Shown here one piece after another: positions 1-8,580 of a stretch of 64,000 nucleotides of DNA (within the stretch, counting starts at the first letter, position 1; each line of letters begins with the position of its first letter). The notes below the pieces were generated by a model, which was not told the DNA's origin, searched no databases, and saw only the letters and a program-made list of their open reading frames with translations. The position numbers and the translations under genes are program-made. The stretch is from Oscillospiraceae bacterium. Its GTDB lineage: Bacteria > Bacillota > Clostridia > Oscillospirales > Acutalibacteraceae. The stretch spans positions 62,001 through 126,000 of the forward strand of contig DOQR01000009.1 in the NCBI GenBank assembly GCA_003514385.1, read 5' to 3'.

Positions 1-84
1 ACCGACATCGAGCGGTCAATGCGCAAACAGCTGGGAGCCTTGGGTGTTATCGGTATATCTGCAGGAGTGAAAGTTGTGAAGTGA
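1..84 (+). CDS. rnpA: RnpA, ribonuclease P protein component (C-terminal end only)
   Basis: An open frame enters from the window edge and ends in TGA at 82-84, giving 27 residues with the run DIERSMRKQLGALGVI. The fragment is too short for a domain call. The assignment rests mainly on synteny, since rnpA directly precedes yidD-yidC-jag in most Firmicutes, and on the look of the tail, which resembles RnpA ends. RnpA is the protein subunit that helps the RNase P RNA trim tRNA 5' leaders. Its stop overlaps the possible GTG start of yidD, suggesting translational coupling. Confidence 0.55.
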   Translation, partial: TDIERSMRKQLGALGVIGISAGVKVVK

Positions 85-335
85 AAATGAAGGACATACT
101 GATAAAACTTATTCAGTTTTACAGAAAGCATATCTCACCGCAGCTGCCCGATATGTGCAGGTACTATCCGACCTGCTCTCAGTATGCGATAGAGGCTCTT
201 GAAATACACGGAGCCTTCAAAGGCTCTCTGCTGACTGTTGCCAGACTTCTTCGCTGCAATATCCTATTCCCCGGCGGTTATGATCCCGTCCCTCCCAAGA
301 GGGACAAAAAATCCAACCGGAGGACTCACAAATAA
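81..335 (+). CDS. yidD: YidD, membrane protein insertion efficiency factor
   Basis: Encodes 84 residues (82 if the ATG at 87 is the start). The YidD family signature is plain: a short N-terminal amphipathic stretch, then RYYPTCSQYAIEAL, then RCNILFPGGYDPVP. YidD proteins are small, cysteine-containing, membrane-associated factors thought to assist YidC-dependent insertion of inner-membrane proteins. The gene overlaps the end of rnpA, and its TAA overlaps the yidC ATG by one base, so the three are co-translated. GTG at 81 is kept because no good Shine-Dalgarno separates the two candidate starts. Length is normal for the family. Confidence 0.93.
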   Translation: MKMKDILIKLIQFYRKHISPQLPDMCRYYPTCSQYAIEALEIHGAFKGSLLTVARLLRCNILFPGGYDPVPPKRDKKSNRRTHK

Positions 336-1285
336 TGGACGCCATTTACACGACATTGGGTATCCCGTTCGGATATGTTCTCAGATTCATATTCGAAGCT
401 GTTAACAATTACGGTCTTGCACTCATCCTCTTCACCCTCTTCGCAAGACTTCTTATGATTCCCACTTCTATCTACCAGACTAAGGGTACCGTCAAGACGC
501 AGCGCCTTCAGCCCAAGATCCGCAGAATAAACGCCAAATACAAGGGCGATCAGAAAAAGATTCAGGAAGAGACTCAGGCTCTCTACCAGCGCGAAGGACA
601 CAATCCCATGAATATGGGCTGTCTGCCGCTCGCTATCCAGTTCATCATCATCTTCGGTCTTATCGGTGTTATCTATCACCCCCTCAAGTGGGCGCTCGCG
701 ATCGATGATACAACAATCAATTCGCTGACAGAAATAGCAAAAGGACTCGCTGAATATAACGCAAAGACAGGTAAGCAGACTATCGAGCTTTTTGTTATTA
801 ACCATATCAATGAGATAAGACCCATCGCGCTCTCAAAGGGCATCAGCTCGGGAGTTATCGACAGCATCGCGAACTTCAACTTCACCTTCCTCGGCATACC
901 GCTGGGCGAGATTCCGTCGATAAAAGAGCCCGGAATCCTCTGGGTCATTCCCATTCTCTCGGGCCTTACTTCTCTCGCAACGAGCCTCTTCTCGATGCTC
1001 CAGCAGCGCAAGAACAACCCTGAAATGGCGAAGAACCCGACTATGGGCTGCATGACTTTCGGTATGCCCCTGTTCTCGCTCTATTTCACCTTCCAGTTCC
1101 CCGCCGGTATTGGTATCTACTGGATCGCGTCGAACGTTTTCGCGCTCATTCAGACAGTTATCCTTTCGTTCACCCACAGCCCGAAGAAGATGATCGCAAA
1201 GGCTATGGTCGATGAGACTGTCGAGCGCCGTTCAAGGGAAGAGAATCTCAAGCGCGCACTTGCGCAGAAAAAAGAAGAAAAATAA
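335..1285 (+). CDS. yidC: YidC/Oxa1-type membrane protein insertase
   Basis: 316 residues. The 60KD_IMP/Oxa1 core is seen as hydrophobic helices near the N-terminus (residues about 20-45), a charged cytoplasmic hairpin with KTQRLQPKIRRINAKYKGD (about 60-80), then NPMNMGCLPLAIQFIIIFGL, and later paired helices containing PTMGCMTFGMPLFSLYFTF. The conserved hydrophilic-groove Arg is probably in the first helix (FARLLMIP). The C-terminus is basic and probably contacts the ribosome. An insert of about 60 residues separates the second and third helices. There is no lipobox, unlike Bacillus SpoIIIJ. The protein inserts and folds membrane proteins, alone or with SecYEG. It follows yidD with a one-base overlap and is followed by jag. 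Confidence 0.95.
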   Translation: MDAIYTTLGIPFGYVLRFIFEAVNNYGLALILFTLFARLLMIPTSIYQTKGTVKTQRLQPKIRRINAKYKGDQKKIQEETQALYQREGHNPMNMGCLPLAIQFIIIFGLIGVIYHPLKWALAIDDTTINSLTEIAKGLAEYNAKTGKQTIELFVINHINEIRPIALSKGISSGVIDSIANFNFTFLGIPLGEIPSIKEPGILWVIPILSGLTSLATSLFSMLQQRKNNPEMAKNPTMGCMTFGMPLFSLYFTFQFPAGIGIYWIASNVFALIQTVILSFTHSPKKMIAKAMVDETVERRSREENLKRALAQKKEEK

Positions 1286-1309
1286 ATTTTCCAGGTGGTG
1301 GAAACAGAG

Positions 1310-2149
1310 ATGTTAAAAGAAGCTATCGGAACCGGCGCAACAGTCGATCTTGCAAAAGCTGACGCTATCGCGCAGCTCGGCATATCCGCCGATTCGGATT
1401 TTGAAATCGAAGTTCTCGAGATGCCGACAAAGAAGATGTTTGGTCTGCTCGGAACAACTCCCGCAAAGGTCAAGGTGAGCTATGATGCTCCGTCCGAAGC
1501 CGGCGCGAAGGAATATCTTGAAAAAATTCTTGCAAGCCTCGGCATCGAGGGCGCAGAGATAAAGATCGAAGAGACTGACGAAGAAGTCAGTATCGCGGTC
1601 GAATATGACGGCGACTACGGCGCGGCTATCGGCCGCAGGGGAGAGACACTCGACGCTATCCAGTATCTCGTCCGCCTTGTTGTCAACAGAGGCGCGGACA
1701 AGTCGAGAAGAGTCTCGCTCAACATCGGCAACTACCGCGAGAAGCGCGAGGCAACCCTGCGCGCACTCGCTCAGAAGAGCGCAGCAAAGGTCAGAAAGTA
1801 CGGCAGAAATGTTGTGCTTGATCCCATGAATCCCTATGAGAGACGCATCATTCACACGGCTCTCCAGGATGTTGAGGGCGTGACCTCTCACTCCGTCGGT
1901 TCCGAGAATGACCGCAAGGTCGTTATAACTCTCGAAGAGGGCGTGAAGCCCCTCAACGGCGGCTCCAGACCGCCCCGCGGAAACGGACGCGGCGGATATC
2001 AGAACCGCGACAGAGGCGGCAGAGGCAGAAATGACCGCCCGCGCAGCGACCGTCCCGCAGCTCCCTCCCGTCCGCCCAGATCCGATGCGGCTTCCGCTTC
2101 GAGATACGGCAGGATCGAGCCCATCGCTAAGCAGAACAGCGAAGACTGA
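1310..2149 (+). CDS. khpB: KhpB/Jag RNA-binding protein (Jag_N-KH-R3H)
   Basis: About 279 residues from the ATG at 1310, which lies 11 bases after AGGTGG; GTG at 1295 would add five residues. Three domains are visible. The Jag N-terminal domain spans roughly residues 1-55 and contains KKMFGLLG. The KH domain (about 70-150) contains the GxxG-like AIGRRGETLDAIQYL. The R3H domain (about 150-210) contains NPYERRIIHTAL. The last 70 residues are a low-complexity tail rich in Arg, Gly, Ser and Pro, probably disordered and RNA-binding. KhpB pairs with KhpA (gene at 59.97 kb) in streptococci to bind RNAs affecting cell division; this pairing is inferred here. The usual next genes mnmE-mnmG are absent, and a terminator follows. 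Confidence 0.92.
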   Translation: MLKEAIGTGATVDLAKADAIAQLGISADSDFEIEVLEMPTKKMFGLLGTTPAKVKVSYDAPSEAGAKEYLEKILASLGIEGAEIKIEETDEEVSIAVEYDGDYGAAIGRRGETLDAIQYLVRLVVNRGADKSRRVSLNIGNYREKREATLRALAQKSAAKVRKYGRNVVLDPMNPYERRIIHTALQDVEGVTSHSVGSENDRKVVITLEEGVKPLNGGSRPPRGNGRGGYQNRDRGGRGRNDRPRSDRPAAPSRPPRSDAASASRYGRIEPIAKQNSED

Positions 2150-2160
2150 TAAAAAACAAA

Positions 2161-2196
2161 AGCACGGTGTGTCAAAAGATGCACCGTGCTTTTTTG
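2161..2196 (+). terminator. Rho-independent terminator after khpB
   Basis: Perfect 9-bp stem AGCACGGTG/CACCGTGCT around a 12-base loop, followed by six T. It lies 12 bases past the khpB stop and closes the rnpA-yidD-yidC-khpB unit. Confidence 0.9.
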
Positions 2197-2204
2197 TTGC
2201 CCAT

Positions 2205-2238
2205 AAAAACACCCCGCAGACTTGAGCCTGCGGGGTGC
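2205..2238 (-). terminator. Rho-independent terminator of the PAP2 gene
   Basis: 10-bp perfect stem CACCCCGCAG/CTGCGGGGTG followed, on the minus strand, by five T. It faces the khpB terminator, so the two convergent units are separately insulated. Confidence 0.88.
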
Positions 2239-2253
2239 TTGCCTATCTTGATT

Positions 2254-3249
2254 TTATTCCTTGCCGAACATCGCTTTGACATTCGAGCCCTTGCAGATGA
2301 ATATCTCTCTGAAGATTATCATGCTTACGAAGGCTATCGTGCCGCCCATGAGGACGTCGCTGAAGAAGTGTGCGCCGACGATTATGCGGCTGACCGCGAC
2401 CATGCCGGTGTAGGTGATGGCGGCGATCCAGCTGACGGCTCTCTTGCCCTTGCTCTTGACGTTGAAAACATCGAGGAGCATAAGCAGGCAGTAGACCGTG
2501 CCGGCGGAGCAGGTGTGTCCGCTCGGGAATGATTTAAGAGCGTCGGTCGTGCCAAAGAGTGCTCTCATCTCGTCCTTGGTGAGGTGCTGTCCGTTGGCGA
2601 CATACCAGCGGGTGAAGTTGTCGAATCCGCCGATCGACTGGCCGCCCTCGCAGTTCATTGCGCGATAACGCATGCGGCCGACGGGCTCTTTGACTGCGGC
2701 GATAATGCCGTTGGAAACAGCTGCAACGCAGAGCACCGCAACCGCGAACATAACCATCTTGTTGACCGACTCCTCGGAATAGTTCCTGATGGCGAAGGTC
2801 GCAAAGAAAGTCATAAGACCCGCGAAGAACAGCGATATGCCCTTGAGGAAGCCCGCGCCCTTGAACGCCTCGGCAGTAGGCCCGATGTGCTGAAGCGCAT
2901 ATTTGACGGCATCGTCAAACAGTACGAAATAGGCTATTGTGCCCGCAACGAGCAGGAGTATCGCGAGGATTTCTTTCCACGGATGCTTTTTCATCTTGCG
3001 CATGACCTGCCAGAAGAGAATCTGGAAGCTGAATGCAAGCATGAGATAGACGGGCGACGAGCCGACGGCCTCGAGCACAACGCCGTATACGGTCTCGTTT
3101 GTGTAGTAGGTGTGGGCGGCGAGCGCCTTTGCCGTGAGGATGTTGCTGACCTGGAGGTCAGTGAACGTTGCGGTCACGAGCAGAGCGCCGAACACTGCGA
3201 TGAAAAGCAGCACGGCGACCCACGATTTTGTTCGCTTTGTCAATGTCAA
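2254..3249 (-). CDS. PAP2-family membrane phosphatase
   Basis: 331 residues with at least six predicted membrane helices. The three PAP2 catalytic blocks are present: KEPVGRMRYR (the KxxxxxxRP-like block), FPSGHT, and SRIIVGAHFFSDVLMG, which gives the catalytic His and the SRxxxxxHxxxD block. Members dephosphorylate undecaprenyl pyrophosphate, phosphatidic acid or other lipid phosphates on the outer face of the membrane; the exact substrate cannot be told from sequence. The gene is transcribed alone, with its own consensus promoter at 3285-3312 and its own terminator, convergent with khpB. Confidence 0.88.
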   Translation of the reverse strand: MTLTKRTKSWVAVLLFIAVFGALLVTATFTDLQVSNILTAKALAAHTYYTNETVYGVVLEAVGSSPVYLMLAFSFQILFWQVMRKMKKHPWKEILAILLLVAGTIAYFVLFDDAVKYALQHIGPTAEAFKGAGFLKGISLFFAGLMTFFATFAIRNYSEESVNKMVMFAVAVLCVAAVSNGIIAAVKEPVGRMRYRAMNCEGGQSIGGFDNFTRWYVANGQHLTKDEMRALFGTTDALKSFPSGHTCSAGTVYCLLMLLDVFNVKSKGKRAVSWIAAITYTGMVAVSRIIVGAHFFSDVLMGGTIAFVSMIIFREIFICKGSNVKAMFGKE

Positions 3250-3284
3250 CTCTCCTTTATGTAATGGGTTTCATTTGCAGTTTA

Positions 3285-3312
3285 ATTATAGCAAATTGCA
3301 TATTTTTGTCAA
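3285..3312 (-). promoter_or_regulatory. SigA-type promoter for the PAP2 gene
   Basis: On the minus strand TTGACA and TATAAT are both perfect and separated by 16 bases. The -10 lies 36 bases upstream of the PAP2 start. Confidence 0.85.
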
Positions 3313-3427
3313 TCTTTATTTGCTGTCCTTGTTGCACTTTATATCATATAATGTAGCGGGCGGGCGTTTTATGCGCAGACAGGAAAAACTTGCCGCGCGC
3401 AGTATCGCCGCAATCCGCTCAAATATA

Positions 3428-3456
3428 TTGCAAGTCCGGTGATTATGTTGTATAAT
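3428..3456 (+). promoter_or_regulatory. SigA-type promoter for the nifS-thiI-cinA-srtB unit
   Basis: TTGCAA and TATAAT with a 17-base spacer, 53 bases upstream of the cysteine desulfurase start. No other good promoter or terminator was seen before 10.9 kb, so this probably drives the five-gene unit. Confidence 0.8.
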
Positions 3457-3508
3457 ATAGAATATATAAGTATAATTGGGAATTGTGCGGTTTGGAGTGA
3501 TTTTTCTT

Positions 3509-4642
3509 ATGACGGCGTATCTTGACAACAGCGCCACGACCCCCGTGTGCAGTGAAGCTGTTGAAGCGATGAAAACCGCTGTGACGGAGCTTTGGGGCAA
3601 CCCATCGTCCCTGCATCAAAAGGGGATAGAGGCGGACGAAATGCTCGAAAACGCGCGCTCGAATGTGGCGCGCAGGCTCTTCTGCCGGGATGACGAGGTT
3701 TATTTCACCTCCGGCGGAACGGAGAGCAACAATCTTGCCGTTCAGGGCGCGGCTCATGCCATGCGCCGGCGCGGCAGACGGATAGTGACGACGAGCGTCG
3801 AGCATCCGAGCATTGATGAGACGGTCAAGCATCTCGAAAACGAGGGCTTTGAAGTCATACGCCTCGGCGTTGACAAAAACGGACGCATCAGCGAGCGCGA
3901 GCTTTTTGAAGCCGTGACTCCCGATACGATACTCGTGAGCATCATGGCGGTCAACAACGAGACGGGCACTATTCAGCCGGTCGAAGCGGCGAGAACTGCG
4001 GTAACGCGTGCGAAGTCGCCCGCACTTGTTCATTGCGATGCGGTGCAGGCTTTCGGAAAACTGCCGCTCAAGCCCGCGGCGATGGGCGTTGACCTGATGA
4101 CGGTCAGCTCCCACAAGATACACGGACCCAAGGGCGTCGGCGCGCTCTATGTCAAAAAAGGTGTGCGCCTGTCGCCGATAGTTTTCGGCGGCTCGCAGGA
4201 AGAAAAACTGCGCCCCGGCACTCAGCCCATGCCGGCGATAGCGGGCTTCGGCGCGGCGGCTGCGGCTCTGCCGAATCTTGCGGCTGAGCTCAAAGAAGTT
4301 ACTGAACTTCGTGACTATATGCGGGACAGACTTCTGGCTCTCGGCGGAGTTGTTATAAACTCGCCCGAGGACGCGCTGCCGTATGTGACCAATATTTCGG
4401 TGCTCGGCATAAACTCCGAGCCGATGCTCAACTTCCTCTCTTCGCGCGGCGTCTATGTCTCGAGCGGCTCGGCGTGCTCAAAGGGACATCAGAGCTCGGT
4501 GCTCAAAAATATGGGGCTGAGCGACGAAGTGCGAAAGAGCCCGCTCAGAATCAGCTTCTCGCGCTTTACCACAAAAGAAGAGATAGATATGCTCATCGAC
4601 GGCATTGCCGAGGGGCAGAAAACAATAAGGAAAAATAAGTAA
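3509..4642 (+). CDS. Cysteine desulfurase (NifS/IscS family)
   Basis: 377 residues from ATG 3509, chosen because GGAG lies upstream and the product then begins MTAYLDNSATTP, the family start. It is a fold-type I PLP enzyme: the Schiff-base lysine is in SSHKIHGPKGVG and the persulfide-forming cysteine in SSGSACSKGHQ near residue 325. It releases sulfur from L-cysteine as an enzyme persulfide. Lying 24 bases upstream of thiI, it resembles the Bacillus NifZ-ThiI pair, so its main partner is probably ThiI for 4-thiouridine. It could also supply MnmA (27.0 kb), which has no desulfurase beside it. Confidence 0.93.
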   Translation: MTAYLDNSATTPVCSEAVEAMKTAVTELWGNPSSLHQKGIEADEMLENARSNVARRLFCRDDEVYFTSGGTESNNLAVQGAAHAMRRRGRRIVTTSVEHPSIDETVKHLENEGFEVIRLGVDKNGRISERELFEAVTPDTILVSIMAVNNETGTIQPVEAARTAVTRAKSPALVHCDAVQAFGKLPLKPAAMGVDLMTVSSHKIHGPKGVGALYVKKGVRLSPIVFGGSQEEKLRPGTQPMPAIAGFGAAAAALPNLAAELKEVTELRDYMRDRLLALGGVVINSPEDALPYVTNISVLGINSEPMLNFLSSRGVYVSSGSACSKGHQSSVLKNMGLSDEVRKSPLRISFSRFTTKEEIDMLIDGIAEGQKTIRKNK

Positions 4643-4666
4643 AATAAATTAAAAAGGAATCACAAT

Positions 4667-5851
4667 ATGAAGGAAGTTATTCTCATCAAAAACGGTGAGC
4701 TTGCACTCAAGGGACTCAACAGGCGCACTTTTGAAGATATGCTCATGGCGAATATCCGCCGCAGACTCGCGTCGCTCGGCAAATTCACCTGCACCCCTGC
4801 GCAGTCGACGATAATAGTCGAAGGACCAGAGGATGCCGATCTCGATGAAGCGACCGAAAGACTTCTCAAGGTCTTCGGCATAGCCGGACTTTCGCGTGCC
4901 GCCGCAGTCGAAAAGGATATGGACGTTATTCTCAACACCTGCGTTGAATATACGGCTCCCCTGCTCAACGCCGCATCGACCTTCAAGGTCGAGGCAAAGC
5001 GCGCGGACAAGAAGTTTCCGCTCAATTCTCCCGCGATATGCAGAGAAGTCGGCGGGAAAATACTCTCAAAATTCCACCATCTGAAAGTCGATGTTCATAA
5101 CCCCGATGTTATAATAAACGTCGAGGTGCGCGACAAGTGCGCGTTTATTCACGGCAACCAGCTCAAAGGCGCGGGCGGTATGCCCTCGGGCTCTGCGGGA
5201 AAGGCGGCTCTGCTCGTCTCCGGCGGAATAGACAGCCCCGTTGCAGGTTGGATGATGGCAAAGCGCGGCGTGGAGCTGATAGCTATCCACTTCGCTTCTC
5301 CGCCCTATACGAGCCAGCGCGCCGAGCAGAAAGTCCACTCGCTTCTGCGCCAGGTCGCAAAATACAGCGGACGCATTATGCTCTTCGTTGTCCCGTTTAC
5401 CGAGATCCAGGAGCTTATAAAAGATAACTGCCCCGAAGAGGTGTTCACGCTTATCATGCGGCGCATGATGATGCGCATCTCGCAGGAGATTGCGGTAAAA
5501 GAGGGCTGCCAAGCGCTGATAACAGGTGAGAGCGTCGGTCAGGTTGCGAGCCAGACCATGCCCGCAATAGCCTGCACAGATGCTGTGACCTCGATGCCAG
5601 TGTTCCGTCCGCTTATCGGTATGGACAAGGACGAAGTTATTGCGATATCTAGAAAGATTGAGACATTTGATATATCCATCCAGCCCTATGAGGACTGCTG
5701 CACTGTGTTCACCCCGAAGCACCCGCGCACCCATCCGACAATAGCCGGAGTTGAAAAGGCGGAGCGCGGCACCGAATGGGACGAGCCCATAAAGCGCGCG
5801 GTCGAGGGCACAAAAGTTACGGTTATAAAAGCTTTTTCAAAAGGTGAGTAA
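4667..5851 (+). CDS. thiI: ThiI, tRNA 4-thiouridine synthase
   Basis: 394 residues. The N-terminal ferredoxin-like and THUMP domains (about 1-165) bind tRNA. The PP-loop adenylation domain begins with LLVSGGIDSPVAGWMMAKRG (about 180-200), with the SGGxDS ATP motif intact. There is no rhodanese domain, as usual in Firmicutes, so a cysteine inside the AANH domain must accept sulfur from the desulfurase encoded just upstream. The product is s4U8 in tRNA, a UV-sensing modification; in some organisms ThiI also serves thiazole synthesis. The stop is two bases before the cinA start. Confidence 0.95.
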   Translation: MKEVILIKNGELALKGLNRRTFEDMLMANIRRRLASLGKFTCTPAQSTIIVEGPEDADLDEATERLLKVFGIAGLSRAAAVEKDMDVILNTCVEYTAPLLNAASTFKVEAKRADKKFPLNSPAICREVGGKILSKFHHLKVDVHNPDVIINVEVRDKCAFIHGNQLKGAGGMPSGSAGKAALLVSGGIDSPVAGWMMAKRGVELIAIHFASPPYTSQRAEQKVHSLLRQVAKYSGRIMLFVVPFTEIQELIKDNCPEEVFTLIMRRMMMRISQEIAVKEGCQALITGESVGQVASQTMPAIACTDAVTSMPVFRPLIGMDKDEVIAISRKIETFDISIQPYEDCCTVFTPKHPRTHPTIAGVEKAERGTEWDEPIKRAVEGTKVTVIKAFSKGE

Positions 5852-5853
5852 CA

Positions 5854-7098
5854 ATGGCAGTGTGTGAAATTCTCTGTGTCGGAACCGAGCTTCTGCTCGG
5901 CGATATCCTCAATACCAACGAGCAGTTTCTCTCAAAAGAGCTTGCGGCGATGGGCATATCCGTCATGCACCGCAGCTCAGTTGGGGACAATCCCGAGCGC
6001 CTCGCGCAGGAGCTGAAAACGGCTCTCGGGCGCAGCGATATTGTTATCACTTCCGGCGGACTCGGTCCCACGGACGACGATCTGACAAAAGAGGTCTGCT
6101 GTGAGGTCATGGGTTTCGAGCTCAGAGAAGATGAAGACACGGCGGAGCGCATACGCTCATATTTCAAATCAAAGGGCGGCAATATGCCCAAAAACAACCT
6201 CAAGCAGGCGATGCTGCCCGTCGGCGGCACCGTGTTTGAGAATAATCACGGCACGGCGCCAGGCGCGGCGCTCGAAAAGAACGGCAAGTGCGTTATTATC
6301 CTGCCCGGCCCTCCCGGCGAGCTTGCTCCGATGTTCAACGAGAGCGTGCGCGGATTCTTGAAAAAATATTCCGACGGCGCGATAGTCTCGCACACGGTCA
6401 ATATAATCGGCATGGGCGAGAGCTCGGTCGCCGAAGAGATAGAGGATATGTTCGACGCAAAGAATCCGACCGTTGCACCGTATGCAAAAAGCGGCGAGGT
6501 GCGGCTGAGGATAACCGCGAAAGCAGAAACCTCCGATGAGGCGGACAAAATGTGCGCACCTGTAGTTGACGAGATATGCCGCAGGCTCGGCGATGTCGTA
6601 TATAGCACCGACATGAACAGCATCGAAGAGCGCGTTGTCGCTCTGCTCAAAGAAAAGGGCAAAAAGATAGCGACTGCCGAATCCTGCACGGCGGGATATA
6701 TCCCCAAAAGGCTGACTGATATCCCCGGTGCGTCCGAGGTTTTCGAGTGCGGAATAGTCAGCTATTCGAATGATATGAAAACAAAGCTCCTCGGCGTTTC
6801 GCTAAAGACGCTTGACACCTACGGCGCTGTCAGCGAACAGACGGCGCGCGAGATGGCACTCGGCGCAAAGCGCGTGAGCGGCGCGGATATAGCGATATCC
6901 ACAACCGGTCTTGCAGGACCGGGAGGCGACGGTGTTCTGCCCGGTGGACTGAGCTTTGCGGCGGTCACGGACGGCGAGCGTACGGTTGTTGAAAAGATAG
7001 TCACCGGCCATGAAAATGACCGTGAATATAACAGATATGTCACGGCGTCGAGGGCGCTTAACCTTGTACGCCTGATGCTGGAAGAGAAAATAAAGTAA
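5854..7098 (+). CDS. cinA: CinA-family protein (competence/damage-inducible protein A)
   Basis: 414 residues, full length. The N-terminal MoaB/Mog-like domain (about 1-170) has CVGTELLLGDILNTN, ITSGGLGPTDDDLT and PGPPGEL. The C-terminal CinA domain (about 255-410) has TAESCTAGYIPKRLTDIPG and STTGLAGPGG. Known activities are nicotinamide-nucleotide amidase and ADP-ribose/NADP pyrophosphatase, acting in cytoplasmic pyridine nucleotide salvage. It starts two bases after thiI and sits 21 bases before the sortase. It also serves as an internal reference for the decayed CinA-like region of the protein encoded at 8.58 kb. Confidence 0.95.
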   Translation: MAVCEILCVGTELLLGDILNTNEQFLSKELAAMGISVMHRSSVGDNPERLAQELKTALGRSDIVITSGGLGPTDDDLTKEVCCEVMGFELREDEDTAERIRSYFKSKGGNMPKNNLKQAMLPVGGTVFENNHGTAPGAALEKNGKCVIILPGPPGELAPMFNESVRGFLKKYSDGAIVSHTVNIIGMGESSVAEEIEDMFDAKNPTVAPYAKSGEVRLRITAKAETSDEADKMCAPVVDEICRRLGDVVYSTDMNSIEERVVALLKEKGKKIATAESCTAGYIPKRLTDIPGASEVFECGIVSYSNDMKTKLLGVSLKTLDTYGAVSEQTAREMALGAKRVSGADIAISTTGLAGPGGDGVLPGGLSFAAVTDGERTVVEKIVTGHENDREYNRYVTASRALNLVRLMLEEKIK

Positions 7099-7119
7099 AC
7101 CTGTATCGGAGGAAAGAGT

Positions 7120-8568
7120 ATGTCTGACAAAAACAGAAAAGACGGCGAGTTTTCGCTGCCCGATATGAGGGAGATGTTTGAGCACTACACATCGGTTGAG
7201 GACGATGAACCTACGGCACAGCGCAGCGAAATGGAAGATATCGCGCGCAGGTACCTTGACAGCGGCGACGATGAAACCGGGGCGGAATCACGGCAGGAAA
7301 GTGGCGCCGTTACCGAAGAAAAGGAGCCGGTATCCGAGCCGGAGTCCGAGCTCGAGCCCATAATCGAGCCCGGTTCGGAGAAACCCGCAGAGCCGAAAAA
7401 GGACAATTTGTATAAGTTTATCCCGCCCGACGATCTGAGCGGAGAGGATATTCCGAAAGTGACCGAGCCGGAATACCCGACCGAGCAGGCGCTCGACGAT
7501 TTTGATATGCCGACAGATTCAACATTTGCCGTCAACCTCAGCGAGCGTGACCGCGGCTCACTGCGCGAATATGAACGCGAGGTCAGCGAGAACGAGAAGA
7601 ACAGCGGCAGCGAAAAGGGCTTCAAAAAATTTATAAAGGGCATCATCCCGATGAAGGGCGACGCCGTATCCGAGATAGTCCGCAAGATAGTCTTTATGGC
7701 GGCGATAATTACTGTGTTCGTCAGCGCGGGAATGCTGATAAACACATATCTCATTCAGCCCAATATCGTTGACAACGACATAAAAGATATCAAGCCCAGC
7801 GAAGAGTTGACCTGGGACGAGATAAAGGCGAAGTACCCGAATGTCAAGTTTCCCGAGGGTATGCAGTTGAAATACGCCGAGGCGTATGCGCAGAACACCG
7901 ACCTCGTCGGCTGGCTGAAGATAGACAAGCTCAAGATGGACTTTCCGATTCTCCAGACCGACAACGATTCGTATTATCTCAAACGCAGCTTCACCCACAG
8001 ATACACGGATCTGGGAAACCCGTTCCTGGCTCATGCGAACTCAATCGAGCCGCTTGACCGTAACAGCATAATCTACGGCCACAGCACCCGCAGCTCGGAC
8101 AAGATATTCAGCAAGCTCTTTGATTACCGCACCACGCGCGGATTCATAAACAATCCGATAATCGAGTTCAACACCATCTATCACGACTACAAGTGGAAGG
8201 TCTACGCAGTGTTTATCACAAATGCGACCACCGCCGAGGACAACGGATATTTCTTCAACTATGTCTGGACGAATATAAGCGAGGCGAGCTTCGAGCAGTA
8301 TATAGCCGAGCTTGATTCGAGAAAGCTCTACACAACGGGCGTCGACATCAAGCCGACCGACAAGATTCTCACTCTTTCGACCTGCCTGTATGAGTTCGAC
8401 AACGCACGCCTTGTCGTTGTGGCACGAATGGTGCGCGACGGCGAGAGTGAAGAAGTTGATACTTCGCTCGTCAAGACCAACCCCAACCCGAGATATCCTC
8501 AGGCTTGGTATGATAAAGACAAGAAACAGAACCCCTACAAAAACGCAAACAGATGGTATCCCAACTAA
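7120..8568 (+). CDS. Class B sortase with long acidic cytoplasmic N-terminal domain
   Basis: 482 residues, about twice the usual class B length. Residues 1-185 are highly acidic and rich in Glu, Asp and Pro, with no recognisable fold, and must be cytoplasmic. One membrane helix follows at about 187-208 (IVFMAAIITVFVSAGMLINT). The extracellular sortase domain (about 240-475) carries His321 in IIYGHSTRSS, Cys422 in LTLSTCLYEF and Arg430 in NARLVVVAR, the full catalytic triad. Class B enzymes cut NPQTN or (S/P)PxTG-like signals and attach proteins to peptidoglycan. A possible substrate with TPQTG lies at 34.1 kb. No sortase substrate is encoded next to it; it sits between cinA and the SpoIID-domain gene. 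Confidence 0.93.
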   Translation: MSDKNRKDGEFSLPDMREMFEHYTSVEDDEPTAQRSEMEDIARRYLDSGDDETGAESRQESGAVTEEKEPVSEPESELEPIIEPGSEKPAEPKKDNLYKFIPPDDLSGEDIPKVTEPEYPTEQALDDFDMPTDSTFAVNLSERDRGSLREYEREVSENEKNSGSEKGFKKFIKGIIPMKGDAVSEIVRKIVFMAAIITVFVSAGMLINTYLIQPNIVDNDIKDIKPSEELTWDEIKAKYPNVKFPEGMQLKYAEAYAQNTDLVGWLKIDKLKMDFPILQTDNDSYYLKRSFTHRYTDLGNPFLAHANSIEPLDRNSIIYGHSTRSSDKIFSKLFDYRTTRGFINNPIIEFNTIYHDYKWKVYAVFITNATTAEDNGYFFNYVWTNISEASFEQYIAELDSRKLYTTGVDIKPTDKILTLSTCLYEFDNARLVVVARMVRDGESEEVDTSLVKTNPNPRYPQAWYDKDKKQNPYKNANRWYPN

Positions 8569-8580
8569 TGAGGTGATATT

